Of a stretch of DNA of 64,000 bases, positions 25,997-38,443 are shown piece by piece (the first letter of the stretch is position 1; every line of letters starts with the position of its first letter). The translations under genes were made by a program, and so were the position numbers. The notes beneath the pieces are model-generated. The model did no database searches and had not been told where the DNA came from. It saw nothing but the letters and a program-made list of their open reading frames with translations. This DNA comes from Amaurobius ferox. Its lineage: Eukaryota; Arthropoda; Arachnida; Araneae; Amaurobiidae. The stretch lies in contig OX578136.1 of NCBI GenBank assembly GCA_951213105.1, positions 76,938,437-77,002,436 on the forward strand, in the 5' to 3' direction.

Positions 25997-26562
25997 GCAT
26001 ATATTGAAGACAGCAGGTCTAGTGCCTACACACTACGCTAGCAAGTCACGGCTAAAGAAGACACAAAAATTGTAAAAATTGGTATAATAGAACTGAAAAT
26101 AAATGACTTCAGTTGCACTTCGAATGGAGCTGACTGATGAGAAGCATTGAATGCATCTGAAATATTAATTTTGCTCTTCAATGAAAGTGACTTGGATGAA
26201 AGAGTGGGACATGATGAATTGTCAGTTAGCGATGAGGAGCAATGGACATTTACTGATATGACAGACCGGGATTGATTGGATCTTGACAGTCAGATGCTGA
26301 TTTCTTCCACGTATCCAAATGATTACTGGATACTTTGATAAAGAGCCAGAGTATGTGTTGGTATCGGAATCTGGGGAACAACCCAAAGAATTTCAAAGGT
26401 ATCTGTGCCGTTTTAACACTGTGAGGAAAATAATGAAATAAGTAATTCATTTAATAACTGGTGTCTGTTTGAAATTATAGATAAGTGTTATTACATCAAG
26501 TACTGAACCACCCATCTCTTATGGCAATAATAAACAGTAGTTGCATTTTGATATGAATAATA
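25997..26562. other. intergenic; weak acidic open stretch
   Basis: On the plus strand near 26175-26275 a short frame reads an acidic stretch (SDLDERVGHDELSVSDEEQ) and then a stop. The N-termini of piggyBac transposases are acidic like this, but nothing else supports that identity. Confidence 0.3.
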
Positions 26563-28535
26563 TCTATCTATCTATATATACTAATTTCCAAGTGTCCGTC
26601 CGTCTGTCTGTCCGTCTGTCTGTCCGTCTGTCTGTCCGTCTGTCTACCCGTCTGTCACGCTTTTTTAGGCACTTCCCGAATTGATAGAGAATTGCAATTT
26701 GGTACACGGCTCGGTCGTTCGATAAAACCCCCTGGAAAAATCGAATTTTTCGAAAACGTTCTATAGAGGGGGTGCCCCACAGCAAAACGTTCGAAAAGCG
26801 AAATGACGGGAAAGCATGCTTTGCGATGCGATAAAGACTTCAAATTTAGTATATGGGTAAATCACTCGAAAGGAAGAAAGTGTGCAATTTCAGATTTCCA
26901 ATATTTCATTTTTCAGGGGGGGGGGGGGGGGTGCAGCACACCAAAACGTTCGAAAAGTGAAATGATAGGAGAGCATGCTTTCTGATGAGATAGAGACTTC
27001 AAGATTGGTGTATGAGTAAATCGTTCGAAAGGAAGAAAGTGTGCAATTTCAGATTTCCAATATTTTCTACTTAAGGGGGTGCCACACACTAAAACGTTCG
27101 AAAAGTGAAATGATAGGAAAGCATGCTTTTCGATGAGATAGAGACTTCAAATTTGGTGTATTGGTAAATTGTTCGAAAGGAAGAATGCGTGCAATTTCAG
27201 ATTTCCAATATTTTCTACTTAAGGGGATGCCGCACACCAAAATGCTCGATTTACAGAATAAATGAGAGAACGATCTTTTAAAATTTGATAGAGCCTTGAA
27301 ATTCGGTATATGGGCTAAACAAACATGAAAACACCGAAGACAAATATAGTTTTTCAAAAATGTTCGTTTAAGGGGGTGCTCCAGAGTAAAACGTTCGAAA
27401 AGTGAATTGATGAAAAACCATGCTTCGGATTGAGATAGAGATATCAAATTTGGTATAAGGGTAGATAGTTTGAAAGGAAGAAAGTGTACAATTTCAGTTT
27501 ACCAATATTTTCTACTTTAGGGGGTGCCGCACACCAAAATTTTCGATTTTCGAAATAAAGGAGAAACGCCCCTTTTAAAACGTGATAGAGGCTTGATATT
27601 TGATATATGGGAAAATCATCTGACTGAAATCACAAAAAGAATAGAGTTTTTCAAAAATGTATAGTTAAGGGGGTGGGTACTCCACACAAAAGCATTCGAA
27701 AGATGAAATGCTAGAAAAGTATGCTTCGCGATGAGATAGAGACTTCAAATTTGGTGTACGGGTAAAAAGTTGGAAAGGAAGAAAGTGTGCAATTTCAGTA
27801 TTCCAACATTTGTTATTGTAAGGGGTTCCGCTCACTAAAATGTTCGATTTACCGAACAAATGAAAAACGCCTCCTTTATAATGTGATAGAGACTTGAAAT
27901 TTAGTATATGGGCTAACCATTTGACAAAAAAACCGGAGATGAATACAGTTTGACAAAAATGTTATTTAGCGGGGTGCTACATAGAAAAACGTTCGGAAGG
28001 GGAAGTGATAGAAAAACTTGCTTCTCGATAGGATAGTGACTTCAAATTTGGTGTACGGGTAGATAGTTTGAAAGGAAGAGAGTGTGAAATTTCAGATTTC
28101 CAATATTTGCTACTTTAAGGGATGCGCAGACTAATATGTTCGATTTTCCTAATAAATGAGGCACGCTTCTTTTTAAACGTGATAGATGCTTGATATTTGG
28201 TATTTGGGCCAATCATCTGATAAAAAAAAAAAGACAAGCAGAGTTTTTCAAAAACGTTCATTTATGGATGTGCTTCAGAGAAAAAAGTTCCAAAGGAGAA
28301 ATAATAATATAGGAGTGCCTCGGGTTGATATAGACTTTAATGTGGTGTAAGGGTAGATAATTCGAAAGAAAGAAATGCTCAAATTTAGTTTCCCAATATT
28401 TTCTTCTTTAGAGGGTTCTGCACGCCAAAATATTCGATTTGTCGAATACGTGTGAAACGCGAATTATTAAAACATTTACATTATTCAGGGGTTGCTTATT
28501 GCGAGACCGTTGATTTTCAACGGGTATTCGGCTAG
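26563..28535 (+). mobile_element. Helitron-like non-autonomous element 1, minisatellite-filled
   Basis: The 5' end is TC (TCTATCTATCTATATATACT) preceded by A at 26562. The 3' end has a perfect hairpin CCGTTGATTTTCAACGG at 28507-28523 followed 8 nt later by CTAG at 28532-28535. TC start and hairpin plus CTRR end are the diagnostic termini of rolling-circle Helitrons. No Rep/helicase is encoded. The interior starts with a GTCTGTCC run, then about a dozen ~150-bp units of two alternating types, around GCACACCAAAACGTTCG and GCACACCAAAATGTTCGAT. A G-run lies near 26918-26931. Confidence 0.82.
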
Positions 28536-30721
28536 TATATACTAATTACCAAGTGGCCGTCTGTCTGTCTGTCCGTCTATCACGCTTTTTTAGGCACTTC
28601 CCAAGTAGATAGAGACTTACAATTTAGTACACGGGTCAATCGTTCGATAAAACCCTCTGAAAAATCGAATTTTTCGAAAATGTTCTATAGAGAGGTTGTC
28701 CCACACCAAAACGTTTGAAAAGTGAAATGGTAGAAAAGCATGCTTTGGCATGAGATAGAGACTAAATTTGGTGTACAGGTAAATCGTTCGAAAAAAGAAA
28801 TTCTGCAATTTCAGATTTCCAATAATTGTTATTCTAGGGGATGCCGCACACCAAAATGTTCGATTTGTAGAATGAATGAGAAACGCCTCCTTTAAATTTT
28901 GATAGAGGCTTCAAGTTTGGTATGTGGGCTACTCATTTGATGAAAACATCCATGATGAATATAGTTTTTCAAAAATGTTCGTTTAAGGGGGTGCTCCAGT
29001 GAAAAATATTCGAATGGCGGATTGATGAAAAAACATGCTTCGAGATGAGTGGTGTAGGGGTAGATAGTTTGGAAGGAAGAAAGTGTACAATTTAAGTTTT
29101 CCAATATTTTGTACTTTAAGGACTGCCGCACACCAAAATGTTCGCTTTTAGGAATAAAGGAGAAACGTCCCTTTTAGAACGTAATAGAGGCTTGATAATA
29201 GAGGCGAATCATCTGATAGAAAACACAAGATAAATACAGTTTTTCGAAAACGAAGTTTTAAAAGGGGGGGGGGGGGGTTTACTCCACGTGAAAACATTCA
29301 AAAGGTGAAATAATAGTAAAAGCATGTTGAGATTTCAAATTTGGTATATGGGTAAATAGTTGGAAAGGAAGAAAGTGTGCAATTACAGTTTTCCAAAATT
29401 TGCTATTGTAGGGGGGTGCCTTACACTAAAATATTCGATTTTATGAACAAATGAAAAATGCATCTTTTACAGTGTAAGAGTGGCTTGAAATTTAGTATAT
29501 GGGCTAATCATTTGATAAAAAAACAAAGATTATTACGGTTCCTCAAAAATGTTTATTTAAGGGGGTGCTACACAGAAAAACATTCGAAAGGTGAAGTGAT
29601 ATGAAAGCAGATAGGCTAGAGACACCAAATTTTGTGTATGGGTAGATAGTTTGGAAAGAAGAAAGTGTACAATTTCAGTTTTCCAATATTTTCTACTTTA
29701 GGGGAGTGCCATACACCCAAATATTCGATTTTCTGAATAAAAGAGAAACGGCCCTTTTAAAACGTGATAGCGGCTTGATATACGGCATATGGTCTAATCA
29801 TCTGATAGAAAACCCAAGAAAGTTCATTTTTTTAAAAATGTATATTTAAGAGGGGTGTCTTCACACACAAACATTCGAAAGATGAAATGATGGAAAAAGC
29901 ATGCTTCGCGATGAGATAGTGACTTCAAATTTACGGGTAAATAGTTGGAAAGGTTGAAAGTGTGCAATTTCAGTTTTACCACCTTTGCTATTGTAGAGGG
30001 TGCCGCTCATTAAATTATTCGATTTGCGCCTCCTTTACAAGGAAAAACGCCTCTTTTACAATGCGATAGAAGCTTGAAATTTAGTACCTGGGCTCATCAT
30101 TTGATAAAAAAAACAAGATGAATAAGGTTTTTCAAAAATGTTCATTTAAGAGGTTGTTACACAGAAAAACGTTCGAAAGATAAAGTGATAGAAAAACATG
30201 TTTCGCGATGAAATAGAGACTTCGAATTTAGTGTACTGGTAGATACTTTGAAAGGAAGAATGTGTACAATTTCAGATTTCCAATATTTGCTACTTTAGAG
30301 GGTGCCGCATACCAATATGTTCGATTTTCCGAATAAATGAGACACGCTTCCATTTAAATGTGATACATGCTTGATATTTGGTATATGGACCGATTATCTA
30401 ATAAAAAACTGAAGACGAACACTCAGAGTTTTTTGAAAAATGTCCATTTATGGGTGTGCTCCACAGAAAAACGTTCGAAAGGAGCATGATCTAATAGCAT
30501 GCTTCAGGATCATATGGATACTTCAGTTTGGTGTACGGGTAGATAGTTCAAAAGGAGGAAGTGCGCAATTTAAGTTTTCCTATATTTTCTTTTTTAGGGG
30601 GTTCTACACACAAAAATATTCGATTTGCCGAATAAATGTGAAACGCGAATTATTCAAAAATTTACATTATTCAGGGGTTGCTTATTGAGAGACCGTTGAT
30701 TTTCAACGGGTATTCGGCTAG
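28536..30721 (+). mobile_element. Helitron-like non-autonomous element 2, joined head to tail
   Basis: It begins directly after the CTAG of element 1 with TATATACTAATTACCAAG, matching position 13 onward of element 1. The same opening (CCGTCTGTCTGTCC, CACGCTTTTTTAGGCACTTC) and the same ~150-bp unit array follow. The identical hairpin lies at 30693-30709 with CTAG at 30718-30721, followed by T. The pair as a whole sits between A (26562) and T (30722), the Helitron target. Small frames inside are repeat translations. Confidence 0.82.
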
Positions 30722-30722
30722 T

Positions 30723-31649
30723 TAGCAACAATTATGTTAAAGTATATAAGTGTTCCTTGCTTAAAGCTATTAAATGAATAAATACCTATTTATAAATTTA
30801 ACAAATTGGCTTACGATTATTTCAGCCCACTTTAATGTTTATTATTTTCTGCTGTATTTTAGATGCAGTAAGCAATAACATCATTCATATAGCTTCTTTT
30901 GTAAAATTAAAAACAATGCAATCACTAATATTTGCTACCAATCACTATTATTTGCTATTCACTACATTGTTTAAATATGACCTTCTAGTATTATAGAGAA
31001 CTTATGGAGGAAGACTGGCTAGGAATTTATATTTTTAGTATTCAATATACAAATACATAATTTATTTTCTCATTTTCTAACGAAAACACATAAAACATTT
31101 ATTCTGTAAAATAGTGAAAGCAGTAATAGTGCATAAAAGTCTTCAAGTTTTGAAATATATACTTTTGAGTCTATTGCGGTTGGCTTTTGAAAATGCAGCA
31201 AGGAGGATTGCACATTTGGGATGCGTTCTCTACTTGAAAGCAATACTGAAAATGAGATCGAACAGAATAGAGATCGTAAACATTCCTTTACTTCACGGTT
31301 TAGAGGACTACAGTCGTCATTACAGTGGAAAAATGGGTCTGGAAAATAGTATATTTAGCTATTCAAATCTCGAAATTAAATAATACTTTATCAGGATTTG
31401 TTTTAACTAATGCATTGTTCACTAGATGCTTAGTAAAGAACATACTAGTTAATAACGCCCTTAATTACAGATTAAACTTCTTTTACTTACTTACTAATTA
31501 AATATCTAATTTTTAAAGTAATCCAGATACCGGGAAACCAGGTTCAATTACCACAGAATGCAATTTATAATAATTCAAAATGCAGTTGACTTCTATCCAG
31601 ATATCAAAGTATTTTTTAGGATATTATAATAGCAAATTATTACATATAT
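30723..31649. other. intergenic with segment related to 21235-21460
   Basis: Positions 31125-31370 are the partner of the diverged segment described at 21235. An 89-codon frame across it (31114-31383) has no recognisable domain. The remainder shows nothing. Confidence 0.45.
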
Positions 31650-31797
<148 letters not shown>

Positions 31798-32006
31798 GTT
31801 TTTAAAACTAGCCCATAAAATGTATGATTTATTATACGTCTGCTTTTTTCTCGATGAAATTAAATAAAATACATTATGACACGTTTTTTTAATTTCCCGT
31901 AGGAGAAAATACACTAAGTTACAACTTTTTGACAATCTGGTAGATTACAACCAACTTCAGTGAAGTAATTCACCCTTGATAATAAACAGTTAAGTCTTAG
32001 ATAATT

Positions 32007-32290
32007 GCCTGTGTGGTGGCTGAGAGGTTTAAGGCATAGCATGTTCTCGCTGCCGGATTGGGGGTTTGAGTCCCATCCGCGGGTATGAATGTTGTCATGT
32101 CGAAGCCAAGGATGCTGTTGCGGGCATGGATGTTGTCCGCGGGCATGGATGTTGTTGTGTCCTCTAAGGGCGTAGTGTATTCCGCCTTCTCCTGCTCACC
32201 GGAGCAATGTCATGTGACCGCTAAATGGTTCATGATCCGACCACTAAAAGTAGACGAATGGTTGGACGATCAAATGCCTCGACATTAAAA
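32007..32290 (+). mobile_element. tRNA-derived SINE (family 2)
   Basis: Flanked by near-perfect 16-bp duplications TAAGTCTTAGATAATT (31991-32006) and TAAGTCTTAGATGATT (32291-32306). The head resembles a Ser/Leu-type tRNA: A box GTGGCTGAGAGG then TTTAAGGC, and a B box-like GGTTTGAGTCCC near 32064. The body contains GGGCATGGATGTTGT twice in tandem (32120-32156). The end is short and A-rich (ATTAAAA). It is unrelated to family 1 beyond the tRNA boxes. Confidence 0.82.
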
Positions 32291-32409
32291 TAAGTCTTAG
32301 ATGATTTAAAACCATTCTATAGGGAAGTATGAAATCCCTATTCTTTTCTATACTCCTGTTTGAAAATTTCCAACACCATACAGGAGTCAAAAGAATTAAA
32401 TGGAATTTA

Positions 32410-33350
32410 TTCCGCAAATGACCTGTATTGATAGAAATAAACGATTAAATTTATGCACGCGCTGCAATAAGAGCTTCTATACGACCTGGCATCAAACCAA
32501 ACAAATTTTGAATCTATACCTGAAGAGAATTCCAGATTGCTTTAATCCGAACCCAAAGTTCAGCTGTAATTGCTACGCGACGAGCGTCACGAGCGAGACG
32601 CCTACAAAGAAAATCCCAGCCATGTTTAATAGGCGACATATCTGGTGGATAGGCAGGCCAAGGAAGAAGCTGCATCTCTTGTACCGAAAAGGAGACTATC
32701 AACATGTGGACGAGCATTGTACTGTAGAAATGCGATGAAGGAAGGCTACAACTTCGGGCTCCAGAACTTCTCTGATACATCGGTTGCTGTTGAGATTACC
32801 CACAATTCTTAGCAGTTGAGTTCGTCCAAGATACCCAATGGCGCCTCAGACCACCACTCTTGACGTTAGCCCAGTATGACGTTGGTTAACGAACTCCGGA
32901 GTGTAGATTTCACCTCTATATCGTCTAACGTGGATGCGGCCCTCAATTCACCCCAAATTAAAGCTGTGTTCATCAGAAAAGACGACTTGTTGGCAACGTT
33001 GTTGGCAACTTGTTGATCAGCAAACCGGTGTCCATATTGGTCAGCCCATTGTAACCGCAAGCGTCGATGGTTTTGCGTCAGCGGAGTACTTGTACGAAGG
33101 GATTTTTGCACGTAGTCCACGCTGCAGCAAACGCCGAAGAATTGTTGGAGCCACATCTGTAGCAGTGATCCAATGTTCTGCCAACTATCGAGATGGAGCT
33201 GTACGGTCCACCACTGCCATGCGAAAGAGGTGTCTATCATTCCGTGCTGAAGTGACATTTCGTCGTCCACTGCCGGAATTGCGACTTGTCAGGTTCTCTG
33301 CAGTCCACTGCTTCCACACTTGCATCACTGTAGTGGCATTGCGCCCCATA
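32410..33350 (-). pseudogene. Tc1-like transposase, inactivated, catalytic Glu changed to Lys
   Basis: Minus-strand translation in shifting frames gives a Tc1 transposase. It has VMQVWKQWT and SGSGRR near the end of the helix-turn-helix region (about 33310-33260), NHRRLRLQWADQ (about 33050), VVFSDEHSFNL around the first catalytic Asp (about 32975), and YNARPHVD for the second block (about 32710). The third block, near 32640, reads AYPPDMSPIKHGWDF where the family has SPIEH, so the third acidic residue is Lys. The C-terminus reads AIWNSLQ, then a stop, then GRIEALIAARA. Several stops and frameshifts confirm it is dead. No terminal inverted repeats were found. Confidence 0.85.
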
Positions 33351-35409
33351 CGCTAAAAATAATTTTCTTACAAATAACTGCCAATAACAATCGTCGTTTG
33401 TTTCGCAGACAGCGATCTTCAGAGATTATTTTTAAGAAAGTCGCTGGTACTAAGGTTTTCTTGCTTGCATACACGAAAAAATCTTTCAAGGTCTGTAAAA
33501 TCCTATAGGTCTGTTGCATGCCTTTAATACCAAAATCAATGTTCCAGGTAAATTATTTAAGAAAAAATCTGCGATCTAGAGACATGCATTGAAGCGTAAA
33601 CGCTTACACCCTTTAATAGTAAAATTCCGTTGAATATTTGAAAGCATTGCATGACGATTTGAGTGAATAAGAATTCATTGTTTATCTATGCACTGAATTC
33701 CCTAACAAGCATTAAAATAATTTACGTTTAATTTTCAAATAGATATATAGCGGATATAGAGTGTGGCTTTTCAAGATTTCACATTTTGGGGGGAAGTAGA
33801 AGTGAAAAATAATAGTTTTTTTGTGATAATAATTATTAAATTTTCTTGCATTCTGAAAGTATTGTGACGGGGTCGATAATTCGAATCTGAGTTTTCGATT
33901 TAAAAACTCGTTTCAAGAATCCCTAAATTCGATTCGAAAATTTTTCAGGTGATGTCTCTTTCCCATTATCTTTCTCTCCATCTACCTGCGGGTGTATTCG
34001 TGTACATGTGGATGTACTGACAAATAAATGGAGCGTTTCAATGAAAAATGTTTCGATTCTTATAATCAGTGAATACTGGTATAGTAATTATTTTAAATGT
34101 GATAGAATGTTTGGAAGACATCCCGTTCGAATAAACTTTTGAGAAAATTATTAAAACTATCATAATTTCAAATAAAATCGAATGAGTAAAACTTTAGAAC
34201 GGTAAATTTGGCGTTCTAACTTATAATTATTGAAACTTTATCGAGCCATTCTAATATTTTCCAATAAATTTATCAAAGAATTACATGAAATTCGAAAAGT
34301 AGTCAGTATTGTTAAATATGATAAATTTCTATATGCAATATTATGCATCAATTCCATTGGCAGCATGCTGGTGGATCTGGCTTATTCTACATACGAGAAT
34401 CAATTTTGTATTTTGATGCCAAACAGTTTGCAAATACTCATTTGTATTTCATAGGATATATATTAAATGTTAATTGCATATAAAAGTGAGTATGACTGTG
34501 TTAACACTTTTAATTCTTCCTTGAAGAAATCCGATATAGTATGCAAATTACGTGGCAACAAATGTTTCGAGAGAGTTTTGATCACTCTCCATTGAGTCAA
34601 AACAGCGTATTTATTTAACAAATGCTAAGCAATAACTGTAAGGTGGCAATATATTGTGGGAATACAGTGGAATACATTGTGGACAAGAAACAGTGGAATA
34701 CATACATACAGTAGAATAGCCCAAACAGTGTATGCCACTATTTTAACCAAATAAAGAAGGATCCAAACTCCTTCGAAACAATTGTTGTCATATAATTTGC
34801 TTATGTCTACTTTTTTAAGGAAGTATTGAACTGCTATTCTCAGAAGTAGTAGTTTTATTTTTGTGATGAAGTTATTCTATGTTGAGCAATAGAGTCGCTA
34901 AAGACACGAAATTTCCATTTTAATGATGCTAATTTAACGCCAGTGACAATGTTCTATGGCATATTTATGTATGCGCACATTTGAAAACTTTACGTAGGAT
35001 GATTAGTCAATTTTCAAAGTAATGAAATTCTCCCCCCCAAATTAAATAATGATAAGTGAAATACATTTTTGGAATATATCAGGCCAGATTTTGATTAAGA
35101 TTCAGTGGAGACAGTTTTATGTTATTTATTTACAATGTCTGTGATGTTTAACAATAGCAGCAGACGTAACAATGCCAGTTTTTACAACACTTTGGACCGA
35201 AAGTGCAATTAGGCCATAAACATCAGAAACTACATATAGCCACGAGAATGGTTAAAAACGTTGACCAATTATGTAAACGTTGACCAATTATTATTAAGAT
35301 GTCTGATCGCACTACCCTCAGGTCAGCCAATGGTAGCGTAAGAGGCGTTACTGATCCCAGGCAAACGAGGCGACAACCGAAGGTTCTAGAGTGATATTGA
35401 GAACTTCGA
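33351..35409. other. intergenic with fragment of the hairpin-ended repeat
   Basis: Near 33857-33990 a fragment containing GTGACGGGGTCGATAATTCG and GTGATGTCTCT matches, in reverse, the end of the hairpin-ended repeat family. The rest shows no recognisable feature. Confidence 0.5.
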
Positions 35410-35426
35410 AACGACACAGAATTACG

Positions 35427-35721
35427 GGTGGGTGACCACCTGGGAACACCGCATGCTGTTGGCACATTTTGGGTAGCCCGGTGGTTTACGCGCTGGATTT
35501 GCAAGCTGCCACAACTGCCGCCGTGTTCCTGCGGAGTAAGATCACGTTAAACATGTGGATCCGTAAGTTCTTCCGAGAGGTTGATGGTAGGGGACGGAGG
35601 GTACGGTCCCTGTGGATGCCTTCCCCACTGGGTTCCGTGCTAAATCGGGTGGCACTTCCCGGACGTCTAAACAGTTATCTTACACCTTTCTGGTTGGTCG
35701 GACGGTCTGGGTCTCAACAAC
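35427..35721 (+). mobile_element. 5S rRNA/SINE family 1 chimeric insertion
   Basis: Perfect 17-bp target duplications AACGACACAGAATTACG lie at 35410-35426 and 35722-35738. The first ~39 bp inside match the 3' third of eukaryotic 5S rRNA (GGTGGGTGACCACCTGGGAA then CACCGCATGCTGTTGGCA). A short T-rich join and SINE family 1 follow. The SINE keeps the A box (TAGCCCGGTGG) and loses the B box region, about 30 bp absent relative to the copy at 12018. The (AAC)n tail runs straight into the duplication. Because the duplications enclose both parts, they inserted together. Confidence 0.88.
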
Positions 35722-35738
35722 AACGACACAGAATTACG

Positions 35739-36689
35739 ACAGAATTTACGATGACTTCGAGGTCAGAAGAGATTTCTCATAGAGAGATGCAGTAGAGAAG
35801 TATTATTTCGCAAGTTTGCAAACAGAGTTTCCGTAGAGATTTCACAGTAATGCGCAGAAACAGTTCGAGTTGGGACCCAATACGTAGAGTTAAGGCCAGT
35901 ACGATACGCTGATGCAAGAATTGTGGTCAATGGCCAAAGCCGAAAGTGAAGGCATATGCCCATTAATAATTTTTGACGGCCATAAATGCAATTCAGACAC
36001 TTTAAGTAACTGGTCTCACATTGTCTCTCTCCGCCGCAATTAATGAATAATTGCTGTAATTAATTTAATAAGTAATCTATGTTGTTTATATATGATTTTA
36101 TTTTAAAGTTAAAATGGTGCAATTAATTGTAGTATTATGCTAATAAATATTATATTCCAGGATCCGCACTAAAGATTGATATGGTGGGTTTAATGAGCGG
36201 CACAGAACGCGATGTGTTTAATGTTATAAGGGTTCACGATTTACGATAGTTGACCATGTTCTAAGAATAATTTAAATTTGCAATAAATGTTCCTAAATCA
36301 TGATGTTATTTCCGAGTTTTAAATGCTGCACTAATTGTGGTAGTTGTATGGTGAATGATTTTATTCAAAATGTATTTTTATATGTACACCACAGAATATA
36401 TGAAAAGCGCAATTAGAATTTAAAATTTAAATTTTAAAATTTGGGTGACTGTAACTAAAACCATGGATTTTACAGAATAAAATATTAATTTCTAATTATT
36501 AAAATATGTTATAATATGAGCTATTATTTTTTATCAGATGTTAGTAATTTTCCAATTGCAAAGGTGGACTTGAGAGAAATAGTAAATGTGTGGGTTAGAA
36601 ATGATTTCGTTTGAGTTGGTATGAAAAGAAAGGACCAATTGTTAATGTACAATTTAATTCCAAAAATCTGTGGAAAGCACACGGTTTTC
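35739..36689. other. intergenic, no gene recognised
   Basis: Nothing recognisable. A simple palindromic AATTTAAAATTTAAATTTTAAAATTT stretch lies near 36416-36443 (described by position because it is low complexity). Confidence 0.5.
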
Positions 36690-37480
36690 CTTATATAATA
36701 CAATAACTTTTGGTTTTGGAACAATAGCGCGTAAATTAAAATTTGGTGCTTTGGACAACTTAATAGCCTAAAAGAATGAATTATTCATACTTGTGTTAAA
36801 AATGTTTATTAAACTGCAAGTGGTATTTAATTAAATACCCCGTAAAATAGTTGACTAGTGACAAATTCTTGGACTTCAAGAAACAAACCTATTGCAAAAA
36901 TTATCTTATTTCATGAGCGGAACGACCTAGCTTCAGCAGAGATGGGTGTTAATATGTGTATCGGAAACTACTGCTTGGGGGAAGTGAACAGGTTTCAAGG
37001 CAATTGCCACTTTTTAAATCGTATGTAATTATTTTGTAAATTTATTCGCCAAACGTGTAATGTCTTGGGAGCGGTTCATGCTAACCCTCTAACATTTCTC
37101 ATTTGTTTCCTAATAAAAAAAATCGTATAGAAGGATCATTTATTTAACTTTATCGAAAGTTCTGAATTACAAATCATTTTTTCAAAAATTTCTCCGAACA
37201 TAAGGTTTTTTCCTTTAATATTTGATTCCGTTTAAAATCAATAATATTTTAACATTCACCAACTGTGGTAATCATAGTAAATTACGTTCTAAATATTCCT
37301 TTAGTTCATGACATATCGCATTCACAGACACACACACACACTTACAAATATATATATATATATACATATATATACATACATACATGCATATGGACAGGCA
37401 TCTTCACAGAAACCTTCGATTCGCATTTAGGGATACTTAAATCTTCTTCTTCCGTCAAAAAATCGACTTTGAATTTTTGA
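36690..37480 (+). repeat. hairpin-ended dispersed repeat, copy F (partial)
   Basis: Starts with TTTCCTTATATAATACAATA like copy D. It carries the diverged GAGCGGTTCATGCTAACC block and an ACAGACACACACACAC run near 37324, with an adjacent (TA)n. The far hairpin end is not clear, and a second start-like segment lies at 37680-37730. Confidence 0.55.
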
Positions 37481-38443
37481 ACTCGTAACTGTAATTTTCC
37501 TACACATTAAATTATGTAAGTTGGGAAATTGATAACAGTTAAATTAACGAATTATATTTTTATTACTGCTACTATGCTTATAAAGTTATAAACTACGGCA
37601 GGTAAAATGCAGTTTTGAACATATTTAATATTGTGAGCCCCGAATGGAAAGGTATCGCCCGCATTGAAATAAAAAATAAAAAATCTAATGTAGGCAGCAC
37701 ATGCTTTTTACTACATAATACAATTATTTTACTTCTTTCAGAACTTAATAAGGATGTATAAGATCCATGACGTAATGTTCTTAGCGTTAAATTGTACACT
37801 ATATTGGCCACTTTCTGGATGACAACATGTACATACATTTTAGAGAACCCAATTAACCCATGTTTTGCGAAAATTTAACATGAAAATCAGAAATATATTT
37901 AGCAGTTGCTAAATCATATGTTAAATGATTAAAATCAATGACACTACTATTTTACCGATGGTTTGCTTTCTAATCAGTAGTTCCTAAAATTTAAAGTTAA
38001 GATTGCCATTTTATCATATGCCAATATTGCATTTAACAGTTCATTATTTAATTTGTAAAAGCCAATAATCTCATCATCGCTAAATTGGCCCATAAATAAA
38101 CTAGAGGATAAACTCGTCATACTGGTAAATTCGTATAAGACTCTTTATTGAAAAATAGTTAATAGGAGATCAACACTTGAAAAATGCACTTGTGTTACGA
38201 CCCCCTAGATATCCAAACCGAAACGCATCTGTTCCACAAACCGGGAAACTCGCTGTATTTTGAATAAAGTGACAGAAATTAAGAATTAGTTTGAATTTCA
38301 TTTTCAAAGATATTGAGTAATTTTCATCAATATCTCATCAATTTGGCGTTATTTTTGGTAAATAAGTGTCATTTCTGTCGATTTGATAAGGATATCTTAA
38401 CTTTGGTGACATATTAAAAAAAATCTGATGTGGGCAGCACATG
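37481..38443. other. intergenic with fragment of repeat start
   Basis: Positions 37678-37735 (AATCTAATGTAGGCAGCACA) match the outer start of the hairpin-ended repeats. No gene is recognised elsewhere. Confidence 0.45.

Noticed and set aside
26130..26300. Acidic stretch resembling a piggyBac N-terminus, and a CTGATGA...GAAA pattern like a hammerhead core
   Set aside because: The acidic frame is short and stops early, and the supposed ribozyme lacks convincing stems I and III.
32934..33356. 140-codon plus-strand frame
   Set aside because: It is antisense to the Tc1 transposase remnant, whose motifs read clearly on the minus strand.
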